From positions 1 through 64,000 of the forward strand of contig JAHQIW010004469.1 in assembly GCA_019055375.1 (NCBI GenBank): a stretch of 64,000 bases of DNA. Direction: 5' to 3'. How positions within the stretch are numbered: the first letter of the stretch is position 1; each line of letters begins with the position of its first letter. Of the stretch, positions 46,310-58,939 are shown piece after piece. Below the pieces are notes generated by a model. The model was not told where the DNA came from. It made no database searches and saw nothing but the letters and a program-made list of their open reading frames with translations. Made by a program: the position numbers and the translations under genes. The stretch comes from Parelaphostrongylus tenuis. Taxonomy: Eukaryota > Nematoda > Chromadorea > Rhabditida > Metastrongylidae.

Positions 46310-49300
46310 TTCATCTCTTCTTGATTGATGAATCGGTCCCAAACTTGTCTGGGAGGACAATGCTCTAACTTCGACAGTGACTTACCATAGAAAAAATGCG
46401 AATATGGATTAATTAATTATTTATTCGCTCACCTCTTAGATGATGCTGTTAATGGGTCGAATTGCATCGCTCAAACTTTGGCCAGTACTGAGTGTTTCTT
46501 ACCTTAGATTTCTTCTGTTACTTAGATACCTCGACAATCGGTTCTCACAAATTATTCAGTGAATCTCTATTACCTTAGTAGGTTTCTCTCATAGTCCCGA
46601 GAGTGCACTATAGCAATATATTCCTCTGGTCATCATACTCCGTTGCTCACCTTTGTTGTTTAGAATTGAGTTATCGCCTACATTTACAGCGGATACGGTT
46701 GTTGGTATAGTGTTAGTTTAACTGTTCACCGTTGATAACCGTAGTGGTCAATGGAATGCCTAATATGGTCGTAGTTGAACGACCAAGGCTCTTTTCTCAC
46801 TGTGATTGGCTAAGGTGATTAGCAATATTGTTCGATATAATTATCAATAAAGTTTTGCTTGAAGTGGGCTGTTCCACTCAATTTACTTTTATGAGCTGTT
46901 TCTCTCTGATTTTGGTTATGATAAGCTTAAACTGTATTGCAAAACACAAATGATTAAATGGCTTAAGTATTATGGGGGGCTGATAAAAAAAGATGTAGAA
47001 TACAAAAAAGAAGGTTTATGGTCCAACTTTTTTACTCAGTAATTCGGAATTGAAGTAGCTTGGAACATCTATGCTAATGAGACATTTTTTTGATTTATGG
47101 ATTACTAATTTTCCCTTTGTTCGAGTCGATTGATTATTTTTTGGGATAACATGCGGAAGCTACATCATATTTCGATATATTTGTTAGTTGATGAATGTAA
47201 GAAATTAATTTGTGGTGAGGTAACTTTTTTCATAGGAAAATTTGTTGATATCATTATAAGTGCGCTTTCTTCTCTCTTTTCATGAAATCTTCCGAGGCAC
47301 ACAAGCCCTAAGGTTGGAGAAATCAATGAAAAATTCAATAAAATGATGAATACGTGGAAGCTTCTGCAAAGCTGACATCTTCCTACTTTTTTCTTGGCAT
47401 TTTCACATTTCGCAAAACTTTATGTTTTTTCGAAGAAAGCTCGTCCGTTTTGCTGCATCAGTTATTACTATAATAAGCAGCGTCGTATTGTTCGACGTGT
47501 CTATAAAGGGCGATAATTTGAGAGAAAATAACATCCATTATGTAGCCACGTCATATAATTAACATTTGATGTGCTAATGGATCGCAATGAATTTTGTTAC
47601 GTTTAATAATGGAATCTCATACTCTTCATTCTATCCAATTTCTATTGAGATGAAATAGTATCAACACTCAAAGCTTGGTGGGTATCAATTTCTATTCGTA
47701 GAATGCGAAGGCAATAATCGTTTTCAATGTTAAACCAGCAACTCTCTGCTCATCGTGGACCTTATTTGTGTTACACGTAAAGCCATTAAAACCCTGCCTA
47801 TTTTCAAATGATGTCGTTTGTTCTCTAATCGCTTGCAAAATTCTGTTCGTTAGAGTCCAGGGACCGTTTTTTTTCTCGACTTTTTCCGTCGAGACTCCTA
47901 TGTTGGACAATGAAAAACACATTAGACAGGCGAAATTTCGCCCAGCAGTGCGCCACACTGATGTTTTTGGCCACCTTGTGCTCACTTTTACGAATTCCAG
48001 CGATCCAAGTCAAAAATCAATTCGAAGTCCATTCTGTAAACTTCATTGATACTCATATTTAACTTCTTATTCACTTCATTTTATTAATTTTTTTGCGATT
48101 CAAATATATTTTATGAAAGTGAGGAATTCATCAAAGCGATAAACCAAAAAGTCTTTTATATAAATCTACTAGTTCGCAACTTTCTCTTTCACATTCAAAA
48201 ATTGCTTAAATTTGACAATATGACTATTATTCAATTGGAAAACCGACATAGTATGCAATTCGTAGAAGTTTACCAAATCAAATTTGCCGGTACGGTTGAA
48301 CGTAGAATGGAGCGTCCTCTTTTCGTGGAAGCAGTTTATGGAAACAAGCAGAGTGCACATTGTCAATGTATTGTTACCCTTCCAATTTGATTTTTGAACT
48401 TTTGCAAATGCATCATGAAGTTTGAATGAGATAGTGTTTTTAATTTAATATGAAGCCTAGCAATGGTCCTTTTACAAAGTTATGCTGTGTCGAATTTCGT
48501 AGAAGTTTACTTCAGTGACTTTAGTTTTTTGCTCTCATACGTAATGAACCATGAATTGAAACCGAGTTTCTTCTTAGATGATAATCGCTGACACGTTTGC
48601 AAATTTTTTACTTCATCGCATTTTTATCATTCTTCCAAAGTTCTGAATATTTCTCGTTTCGCCTTTCTTATGGCCTCGTTAATTGATTTGTCGAGTAAAT
48701 GAGGAGACGCGAATGAAGAGAAAATCTCCTCGCCCGCGAAATGCTCAATCACTACACCTCTCTGTTTTTCAGGAAAGTGAAAATTTTCAAGTTTGAACCG
48801 CTTATTTCATCGATAGCTATGTTTACCACTTTTCTTTTCTGTGTTTGATCGTTGCGTGACTTATGCATGAGTGACTCAGTAAACTTTTTCTACTGGTGGG
48901 CTGAGTAAATCATCACATTTTGGGAATCAAGGTCGCTTGATTTTTCTCTTTACTTTCATCGTCTCTTTACTGAAGTTCTTATCACTTTAGCAGTTGCCTC
49001 TTTTGTATGTGAAATTTCACCGAATCCATTTCTGAAATTAACATTTAGTCATTAAACCCTACATCTGGAAAATTTTCAGATCAATTATTTTGGCACATGC
49101 AGCTATGTCTTCAAAACTTATAATTCCCGGGAGGTTTCTAAAACGCACACTTATTTATTTCGAATGCACCCATACCCTCCCTAAGTCCCATGAGGAGCGA
49201 AATTTGTCATTTCCCTGTTGATTTTAATCACATCTCTTCATTGTTTTTTGAAAACACTCTCAGCAGAAGCTAATTCTTTTTTTTCCTGTAACGTTTTTTT

Positions 49301-51425
49301 ACCAGATGCCTACGATTTAGGCTGTTGTAACCATCATTTCCCTCCCCAGCAATTTATATCAGTCTTATTTCGAGAGGTTCCATTAACAATCTGTGTCCCG
49401 TACGTGGTCTGCTTTGCTCAGTATATGCGACCTTCGAATATTCGTGTTGATTTTGCGCCGACCAGAGTCTTGTAGAGTGTTAAATGAGTTACAAATACTT
49501 TGTTACTGTATCTAAAATTATGGACGATTTGCTATATGGACAGATGATGGAATTTTTCCAAAAAGTTCAAGACTTATGCTAGTTGGTCGGCTAATTTATT
49601 CTGTGGTCCCATCGCTCATAGCATCAATTGAACCCGTTACGGCGTCCGTCGGTCTCTGGATCTCATCTATCCCGCATAGGTTTCCATGGATTTTATTCAC
49701 TAGTCAATGAGAGTATGGGTGGCTCTCATTTATAGTCAAACAACTCACTACTCAAGCCTAGTCAAGCGTTAAATGATGAGTAATCAAGTCGCTTTACAAC
49801 TAGACCTTTCAGGCTTTTTTTCATAAAAGTTATATTTTCTTCTCCTCACTTTTACTCCTGTCTCATACCTTTTTTCGTCCACCATACTTAAATGAAGTGC
49901 TCAACAATTGTGTAAATTTATAAAGCAAATGTCACAATGAACTTCGAATCTGACATATTCAAGTGTTTACGTCTAAATTCCTAATTCTGGTGTGATACCT
50001 TTACAATCGACTGTTTTCATAGACCTCGCTCAAAACAACATATAAGTTGGCAGCACGAATAACTCCCTCTCATGTGTTGTTTTCATTCTATATGCAATTT
50101 TATGAGTTATTTGTGTAGAAACGTTCCTAGCGTTGTTTTCATAAACCTCTCAATTCGCAGAGATGACAATTCATAACTGAAATACTTTGAGAAAATTCAG
50201 AGAGTCCAAAAACTGCACGTTAGTCCATAAGCTGTCTGCCGGCGATGCTATTAAAGAAGATTTTATTGGAAATGACACGTCCGAGATAGATAGTTAGATA
50301 TATCATGCGTTTCATATGCATACTTCTTTCAAGAAAACTATTTGAAACGAGAAAGATGCACACAAAGGTTAATAGATACGGTAGTTACCGTAATACTTAT
50401 GTACTGGACTTCCTTACAAAGATGTTTACTGGCAGATGAACGCACGAGTAAGAGCCACAATGAATGCTGAACAGTTAGTGGAGCTCTAGGCCTAGATTGC
50501 CGAACACTCGATATAATCTTTTCCATTCTTCGTACCAGCCACTTCTCAATAACCTTGTCAATTCCAATTTTTTTATTGCATGACAATTGACCTTTGATCG
50601 AACGAGGGTTATATCAACTAAATGAATCAGATTTCCTTTTCTGTGCATGAAATACACAGTTTTATTACCATAATGTTTGAAATTCAAAATAGCAGTATTC
50701 TCTTATGGAAGCGAACTTGATTTAATTTATAATTCAATAAAAAAATTGTTTCTGCAGTATCTGAAATATAATAAATGTTGTTGACTATTCAATAACTTAC
50801 TTGCGCATTTCCTTTCTACATTCGTTTATTAGATTTTGTCACTCAGGCACTCTATTTCATTGTTCGTGCATCCAATTCTTCGCGTCTACATTTCGTCATT
50901 TCGTCTGATGAAGTGATGGATAGATGAAGACTACTTATATACTTGAAGATGGCACGATTTTCGTCTCCAAACTCAGTTTAAGATTTTCTGGTCAATTAAC
51001 TGCGCCTTGTTTTCAAGCTAACTCTCTCAGTCCATGCATACTTCTTCTAACGTATCTAGAACCATTACGTTCTCATGGTTGGAAAATGGTGAACAGCGTT
51101 GAAGGTGCAGCAGTCTATGACGATAGCTGAGTCTAAATCTGATACTTATTTCTTCATGGTACGATTAAATAGAAATGATCAGAACGGCATCCGTGGCATC
51201 GCCTTATCCAGCCAACATTAAGAAGAAGTTCTCTGCCTTATACAAATAAAGATAAACGCATTTTCGGAAAATTCTGCTACCCTTGACTAATGAATTACAT
51301 TGTGGCTGTTAATGACGCACTAAATGAAGATGTTCCCTCAACGAGGATCTGCATCCTGTACGGCTTTAATTCTTCAAAGAAATTCCTTTGTTTCGATCGC
51401 AGTAAGCTGAATGTAGCTCAACCGT
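46310..51425. other. No gene recognised
   Basis: About 5 kb of AT-rich DNA. The longest frames (47,692-47,985 minus, 47,768-48,049 plus, 49,218-49,475 plus) overlap on opposite strands or lack domains. No repeat-family member was recognised apart from a weak CATAGACCTC block near 50,020, which resembles the sequence preceding the CACGTGTTT modules. Confidence 0.45.
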
Positions 51426-51429
51426 TGAG

Positions 51430-53840
51430 ATAGGTTTCCAAAATTGGAAAACACTGCAGAAGCGATAAAAGCTGATCTTAAAGAGAGAAGAGCAGCGATT
51501 GTGAGCGAAACTGCAGAGGCTGGTAGAGCAATCACAAAGCTAACCGAAACCTCGTCAATTGCAAGAAAAAAAAATGATTTGACTCCAGCGTTTAGACGGA
51601 GCAGCTAAACTCACAGAAAATGAATGGTGAACATCATACACGATCACTGCTCTTCATATCACTTCAGTAGTCACGTGCTATTGCCTGTATATGCAATAAA
51701 GGTTGATGAATTCGTCATCTTATCGATTCTCCCTCCCAAAATGCAATCCAGACATCTGAAATGCCATTAGCGAGCTCCATTCAACACATTGGTTCAGGTG
51801 TGAGAACGCAGATGTTTCTGTTCCTCCAATACCACATCAGCAAGAGCATGTTATTTTTCAAAAAGAATGATCTCCATAATATCGACAACTGTCATTCAAT
51901 TTGCTTTCCATATGTCGTCATAAACTCAACTTAATTGTCCTGAGCAGACTTTCACAAACGATGAACGAATGACAGCCATGTGAGAAAGCAGAATTCCGAG
52001 AGCGATACACGACGATGGACTATGGCAACACGATAGCAAAACACCCTTAGGTATAACGTATGTGCAAAAGACTGCTTTTTCTTATTTGTACAGATTTGAA
52101 CCACGCCATTGGCTTTTGAGACAGAAGCAGTCATAGGAGCTCTGGACCACCAGGGTGTGCCCACCTTACCTTTTCTGAAACGTCATAGAAAAATTAGGAT
52201 GGAACAACATAGGACTGGAAATCGATGGCCGGCAATTACACCATCTTCGCTTCGGGAATGACATCGTTCTCATTACACTCACATCAGCCAAGCAGAACGA
52301 AGGATGCCCGAATTTGGCAACGCTTGGAAAAAGATCATCTTAGACCAAGTCTCACAAAGCGATATTTATTAGAAACGTACTGAATAATTTAGCATTTTTC
52401 CTTTATAAGAATTACTAGTGCTTGAGGCTGTTAGTAATAGTATATGTCGAATACAGTAATACAGCACAATAATACAATTCAATACCTTTGTATTCGTGGT
52501 TTTCTAAGATCTCGCTCAAAATTAGTTCATGCTGATAGAATATTTTAAGCCTTTCATGAAATCTGTTATGAGCACATATACAGTGCAATACACGTGTTTC
52601 CTTGCAGCAACGTCAGTTACACAGTGCCCTTCTGTGTGCCGATCCATCTCGAGGTGAATCCTCTTATAGAGAGGTATCGTCGACGAACATGTTACACCGT
52701 AAGTAAAGCAAAATTCTCTTCACTCACGGGAAAGATATCGCTGCAAGTAATACAACTATTGACGTTTCGGCGGGGCACGCCTTCTTCATAGCGTCGAAAG
52801 GTCAAACTGATTCGCATTTTACTCAGTCAAACACTTTCATAACACGAGAAAAAGACATTGAACAATTTTTTGGGACGTATGGTAAAGAGCTTTCGTTGTT
52901 TCTAATGTTTCCAATTACTCATTTGAGACAAGGCACTCAGAGTCTTGTATTGGGTAGGAAAGTGCCTGTTCTACGCCAGAGAAATTAGCCTGAGGTATGG
53001 TACGAGGCTACGCGTATCACCAGGCACTTCTCCTTACGTTCAATCTTGGATTTTTAGTTTTTCCATAAACTTCAAGAGTTTCTCGTACACATGTTTTGGA
53101 CTTCTCTGATAGTGACTTTTGCACCAAAATTTTCTCCATTATGTTCCCTATGCGCGCCTAGTGGGATATTTTGTTTGCTTTTAAGCATTTCAGCTAAGTG
53201 CTCTTTCATGCGTATACAGAGTGCTCTATATAGCGAGTCAGTTTCAGATTTGCGCGGGAGGTATTGAGCTGCTCCAGTAACGTTTGGATACGTTGAGATT
53301 GTACTGAAGAGATCTAAGAACACCCGACTCCGAGCTCACCTTTTCGAAACAACGATCATTCCTGCCTTAAGAATTGCGTCAGAAGCCTGATTGATGCACA
53401 AGCAGGATGCAAAACCAATTGACATTATTCAAGGCACAGTTAAAACGTCGATGCTAGGGTATCTCATATGCTGCAAGTAAAAAGGTTCCGAAAACGTGAC
53501 TTATCTCATTAATCGAAGTTCAGAGACACCTTTTTTCACGATAAACACTTGAGAAGATTATCCAGACATGTAACGCGTTCAAAAGGTAGCCGATGGAAGA
53601 GGGCCGTGAATTTTCCGTCATAAAGAACGCGTAACAGAAAGAGCACCGACCTGATGTTCGAGATTTCTTGCAAAATTTTCAAAAGAAAAATATTTTATGT
53701 TCAACGAATCGGTGCAACGAGGAGAACCTAGTGGGCCAATCTTGCTCGTATTAGAGAAAAAACGAACGGAAGGTTTATTGGCTCCTTCCTGAGTCAGTCG
53801 GCAATCAACGGGACAAGAACATACAGGTGTCAGGTTAAAT
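51430..53840 (+). pseudogene. RTE-type LINE remnant (subfamily 1), copy C, interrupted
   Basis: The longest RTE trace in the window. It opens with ADLKERRAAIVSETAEAGRA (from 51,471), the linker upstream of the reverse transcriptase, then a decayed finger region with MNE.QPCEKAEFRERYTTMDY-like sequence (about 51,959-52,020), and the palm box FGND in place of FADD (52,251-52,262). It breaks near 52,385 and resumes at about 53,215 with a decayed LSRRKRAAW-like region, then KRSKNTRLRAHLFETTIIPAL (about 53,303-53,365) and a ...GTACAGGTGT-like end near 53,835. Stops are frequent and the active site is changed. It is clearly older than copies A and B. Confidence 0.82.
52385..53215 (+). mobile_element. 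Insertion of about 0.83 kb within RTE copy C, with a CACGTGTTT module
   Basis: This segment interrupts the RTE reading frame between the MRNG block and the SRRKRAAW block. At 52,540-52,690 it holds a CACGTGTTT-family module: GAATATTTTAAGCC, TTTCATGAAATCTGTTATG, ATACACGTGTTTCC, AACGTCAGTTACACAGTGCCC. Further right a GACGTTTCGGCGGGGCACGCC block (about 52,752) and a GTGCCTG / CAGGCACTTC inverted pair (52,972 and 53,021) are seen. No target-site duplication or terminal repeats were identified, so the boundaries come only from the LINE frame. Confidence 0.5.
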
Positions 53841-53849
53841 CTATCTCAA

Positions 53850-55900
53850 ATTTTCTCAAGTTTATGAAAAGGTGCGGAGTATATTGATGAATGGTGATAT
53901 ATTAGGAGGCAAGAGGATAAGCACGGAGCCGCTTTGATCTCCTCTCCCAACATTGTTTTGCCTTTAATCACGTGGGATCACCTCTACTCGACTACCTTCA
54001 AGACTGCAAGGAGAATTATTTCAACGAGCACTCCTCAACATGTATAAAAAACGAAAATTCTTCAAACAGCAGCCGAAACAATATATGAAATAAACAAAGA
54101 GTTTTGAGTGAGTGAATGCGATGAAACGATTCGAATGCAAGAAGTGCGTGCTGGATCAGTATAATGACTTTTGATGACGAGTATTGTTTTGAAAAATTTG
54201 TAAAAGAGCCAAATGAAGACGCGAACCCAATACCACTTTGCATCCATCTCTACTTTATCATTACGAAGCCTTTGACGATTGTCAACTCTTTTAGCTGTAA
54301 GGCCTACAATAATTCTCCAGCCGTGAGGAGGGATACAATAGCACTAAGTATGGCCGATAACTTGAATTTTGATTTCCAATCCATCCTCTAAAAGTTTCTT
54401 CCTTGTTTTCAGTAGACTTTCAAGCCTGAAAACCACGACATGTCGTCTTGCTACTTCCTTCCTTGTAAACTTGATGTCGTGAGAATTTATGGCTATTTAT
54501 TTTGATATAAGACTGCTGTTTTTCGCCTCCAATAATAACTGTATAACGCCTCGATGATTTATTGACGATTTGCGTTAAATGTTGGGGCATGGTTGCTTCT
54601 CGTAGTCGATGAGAAAATAATGTTGCGAAATTATGTACAATGGCTATTAGATGTCTATGTGACTCATTTTGAGCCTTGTCCTAGGCTAAGTCATTTTTGT
54701 TGTGTATTTTAGCAATGAGTTCCAGAGTTTTATAAAACGAAAAACGTAAGAGCAGAATGAGAACATGTTTAGCTTTTAATGACCGATGTGGTTCTTAATG
54801 ACTGTCTATAAATTCCGAGTAATCGTAGCTGTAAAAGTATTGAGATTACGATGATCTTGTGCAGCTTGCGTAAACCAGTTGTTTCTGACGTACAAATAAG
54901 TTTTTGAAACGTTCTTTCGAAATTAATTTTCTTATTGTTGAATTTATGTCACAGCAAGAGCGAAATTTTTTAGGTTTTTTTTTTCATCTACAATAGTTTC
55001 AATGCAATCGGTGCAATCATCATCGTCAACTTGACATCTTTGCATTTCGTTTCTATCATTAAATCCCAATATAAACAGTTATCTCTGACTTATTTTCAAC
55101 GCTTTTTGATAGTGCGGGACAATCATTTTGGATGCGAATGCGCTGAAATCAGCGCATGCCAGCTACTATTCTTTGGCTAATAAGACCGTCTTTTGTGACG
55201 TTAGCTTCAGATTTCATAATAGAGATAATACGTAGATGTGTGAACAAAATTGGCTTAGTTATTGACATTGTGAAGAAAGAAGGAGGACGAAAAGCTGCCG
55301 TTTTCGATCATTTGTTGGCCGCCTTTTGTCAGCATCTCATCGTGCTTCTTTTAGTCGAGCTTGCTTTGCGTGTGTCCTCGTAGATTGTGTGTTCCTTCGC
55401 CTTTGGCATATTCGAACAAACACCTGCGACCAAATTATCTCGAGTTATCTAACTCTTTTTTTCATAACATTTTTGAGGAATCTAGGATTATAAAGTTTAC
55501 TTATTATGAATTTAATAAATCATGAAACAGTTTTTTCTCTAGTAGGATTTGTAGAGCATATGTTAGAAATATAACTTCGTGAAACATTATGAAATCTCGA
55601 ATCGTAAACGCGATAATGCAGCAGCTCGAGGTAAGTTTACTATGTACCACTTGTACTTGTATAAGAATAATCCATAAAAAATGACATGATTCTCTTTCGT
55701 ATTTACATATGGTTCAATAGTATGTGAAGAAACTTTTCTTTGGCTCAGGGAGCTTAGTGAGCTTTAGATGCGGAATGGTCAGTGATGTGTACTTCAAGGC
55801 ACCTCTACCCACCGCGATACACGTGCCATATGAACAATTCCAAACAAAATACAGCACATGTAACACGGTGGTTAAAGGTTTTCTGAAATAAACAAATGAC
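53850..55900. other. No gene recognised
   Basis: Short frames only, with opposite-strand overlap near 54,016-54,391. The frame at 55,156-55,383 has no domain. No repeats were recognised. Confidence 0.45.
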
Positions 55901-55906
55901 CGATAC

Positions 55907-56330
55907 TATCAGGTTGAGGATAAATTTTCTTAACACCCTCTGAAAATTCAAAGTCTATGCATAAATTTGATTAATAAGAGCAGTAATTACTTTCAAAAAT
56001 AAATATCATCATTGTCCACGATCTTCTGCCAACGACCTACAGGCATCCGGATTTGCTCAAATTCGGCCATTCCTTGGGCATTGAAACTTCAAAAAACAAA
56101 AAACTCCTGACATGCCTTTTAAACTTGATGAAATGTCTGGAATCGACGTATACGCAGGAAACTTTCCATTGAGCAGAAAAGATCGGAAAAGAGAAAAGTG
56201 AAGTTTCCTGTGAAGATTAATGAGATTTTCCCATGAATCCACAATAACCGATATCGTATGAAACAAACATAGAATCTGAATTTTTCCGCGGGTGTTTAGA
56301 GAACTTTTCTCCAACCTTGTACGTAAAGAC
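55907..56330 (-). pseudogene. Mariner-type remnant, 3' end
   Basis: On the minus strand a decayed frame contains GRWQKIVDNDDIYF (56,000-56,040), resembling the RW..VI..NG.YF end of mariner transposases. About 95 bp further on lies a terminus reading TATCAGGTTGAGGATAAATT (from 55,907), which resembles the termini at 17,281 and 45,652. Upstream the trace fades within 300 bp; the 91-codon minus-strand frame here is in a different phase. The catalytic core is not visible, so the call rests on the C-terminal motif plus the terminus. Confidence 0.5.
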
Positions 56331-56339
56331 ACTTTTCTT

Positions 56340-56830
56340 TGGTAAGAGGTGAATCATCCACATTGTGTTTTTCTAGTGGTATTTCTCTTTCATTTGATCA
56401 TATGAACTGCGAAGGCTTTTTCGATGACCCATCATCACTTATGCTGTGCGTATCCCAGCACTTTTTTATTCGACTTTTCGTGATATCGAATTCATCCTAC
56501 ATAGATTTCTTCCAATATTTTGCGTGTTCTTTTGGTTGCTATTTCAGATTTCGTGTATTTTATGGACATCAAAAATACTGGTTAGGGCAAATCTCTACGC
56601 GCTCTTCGTGGTAATAATCCAGCTAAGGTGCCCATATGCGGATTTGCGGAGGATTGTTATGAGGAGGCGAACCATGTTTCTGATATCATGCATTCTTATC
56701 CGCTGCACAATCCTCCTCTGCTCTCCCACCTTCATAGGTTTATTACAAACCTTGATAAACACTCTGTTACTCTCATTTGATATAATCAACTTTGTTTCTC
56801 TTCCTCTTTTGGATAGGGGATTTCCCTAAC
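56340..56830. other. Hydrophobic open frames, probably not coding
   Basis: Two plus-strand frames (56,339-56,614 and 56,446-56,829, the latter 127 codons) overlap in different phases and are rich in Phe, Leu and Ile because of the T-rich composition. A frame of this length is expected about once by chance in a window of this size and composition. No splice sites or homologous domains support either. Confidence 0.35.
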
Positions 56831-56839
56831 CCCAAAGGG

Positions 56840-58220
56840 ACGGCTATAGATGCGCGCGTGTGACTTTCGTTGTTTGATTAAAGTTTTTTCGTTTTCTAAA
56901 AACTTTTGGAATTCTTGTAGTATTTTGATACGACACGATTTTGTTTTCTATTCGCTCACACACTTTTGGTTCAGATATATGTGTCATGTTTAGAGAAAAA
57001 CGCTGGTTTATTAGGCAGTCATAATTAATTTGGCAATCAATCAATTGTATTGAATTGTACGAAAGACACTGCAATAAAAATCTTTAGTCTAGAACTTCCC
57101 TAGTTTTATAAAAGATCAAAGAGATCGTAGTGAGTAGAAATCAGAAAACAATGAGGCAGTGGAAGATTTTTGAGCGTGGAGGGACAATAGTGTTTGAGTA
57201 TAAGGCTTGGAACATCTGCATTATGTAAACTATTGGTCAGAAATTGTGTCTCCAAAGAAATATTCTTGGTGCTTTTCCCCTGTCCGCACTCATATTCTCT
57301 CATTCCCCTTTGACGTTTTAGTGACTACTTGACAGCTTAGAGTCCGAGAATTTAAAGGGTTATTTTATTTTTAGAATGCTTTTTATATTGCAGTGTAAAA
57401 ATAAAAATGAAATTTTATTTCACCATCAAGCATCTTTCGATAGACAGGCTTTTTAATCAAACTTTCAATCATCATACGATTGCACAAATCTTAGCGATTT
57501 CAATATATGCTTGGTTTATAAGAAGGACGCTTTAATGCATTGTTACAGCTAAAGTAATATTGAGTTTCGCACTCGATGCCGTGTCCATCGCGCAGCGAAA
57601 TTTACATCCGACGTGCGATTCGCGCCAAGCGCGAAAAGCAATATTCTTCTAGTCCTTGCAACACATCAAGAATTATTATTCAGAAACCAAGCATGTTCTT
57701 GAATTCGTTGAGATTCGCGCTATCGAATGAGTGTGGAAAGTGTGAGAGAAGAACAGTGTCCAACAAAAAGTATTTGAATTTGCGGCGCAGTTCAATTTTG
57801 GTAGCTATAGCTTGCTGAGAGGCTTTTTTTTCAAAGGCAAACACACCATTGTAATCCTTGAAATTCAGGCTATCGACTGATTATTGAAATACGATGGCTT
57901 GATACCATGTTGCGAAACCATCCACATATCGATGTAAGGTATGCGCGTCTTATGTGAAATGGAAATCTTAATTTCAGTGTCTACAGCGCAATAAAAGTTT
58001 TTTTTGGAAAATCAGAGCTCTACTAAATTTGTCGAATTTCATGCTATTGGATAATTACTGAGTTTTTTAAGGACAAGCTCTGCTCAGTGAAAATTGCTTG
58101 AGTGCGAAAATAGAATTTTTTTTACTGTTACAGCGTAATACGAGAGCTTTTCAGAAGCTAAGTAGACCTCTCAGATTTTTGAGATTCAAACTACCAAATG
58201 ACCGCTAAAATGTCTGGAAA
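56840..58220 (+). repeat. Large interspersed repeat, copy 2
   Basis: Partner of the repeat at 7,340-9,560, same orientation, block by block as described there, but without the 0.85 kb that includes the candidate exon. From about 57,540 onwards it consists of head-to-tail ACAGCG-family units: TGTTACAGCTAAAGTAATATT (57,542), GTGTCTACAGCGCAATAAAAG (57,979) and CTGTTACAGCGTAATACGAG (58,127), each followed by a block like CTATCGAATGA (57,720), CTATCGACTGA (57,871) or CTACCAAATGA (58,191). Non-coding. Confidence 0.65.
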
Positions 58221-58789
58221 GAACAGAAAATAGTTCTTTTTTGCATATAGGTGCTAATGGGAAAAGTACCGTATTCTCCGCAATGACGAACGCGCTCTCC
58301 TGCATTACTCCGGGTACATACTCCAATTACTTGCACGTAGACCTCTATTAGAGGTGTTTAGTTGTAAAGACGAACTTTCAAGCTGCGTCCTATCAAGATA
58401 GGCGATACAAATGCACAGTAAGGGTTGAAAGTTTGCTTATTTTCACGAGGACGTGGCATTACCCGCTAAAAATGAAGGATATCAAAATAAGTGGTCGCTC
58501 TTTTACCTAAAAAAAGCTTTATTAATACGTCATTCATGATACTTTATTCTTTGTGTAGCGATAAAATACCTCTGAAACATAAACTTTACCTATAATTGCC
58601 AATAAGCCACCTACGACGTCCAAGCGGCCGGTATGGCGTGAAATGCCTTCATCTTTTGGCTTTTATAGCGTATTCTAATAAATATTCGAAAAACCTAATT
58701 ATGTCATCATAATTCTTGAGAATTGGATTACTGAACGACTAGTAAATTTTCGGTGAGGAACCATATCGAAGTCTCAATCGAACAAATGA

Positions 58790-58935
58790 AGCAATTTCAA
58801 TGTGAAACGTAATTTTGTTCTCACTGCTACAGCGTAGTAAGAAGTCCTTTCGTAAATCAAGCGTATCGTTAAAATTGTAGAGATTTAAGCTTTTGATTGA
58901 TTACCTAATGTGTGAGAGAAATTTGTATCCAGCCG
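58790..58935 (+). repeat. ACAGCG / TATCGAATGAT family unit
   Basis: A single well-kept unit: GTGAAACGTAATTTTG at about 58,802, CACTGCTACAGCGTAGTAAG at 58,819, AGTCCTTTCGTAAATCAAGC, then TTAAGCTTTTGATTGATTAC near 58,885. It is in the plus orientation, like the units at 57.5-58.2 kb. Confidence 0.65.
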
Positions 58936-58939
58936 TGAA

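Noticed and set aside
56446..56829. 127-codon hydrophobic frame, possible membrane receptor exon
   Set aside because: It overlaps a second long frame in another phase, is explained by T-rich composition, lacks splice signals, and its length is expected about once by chance in this window.
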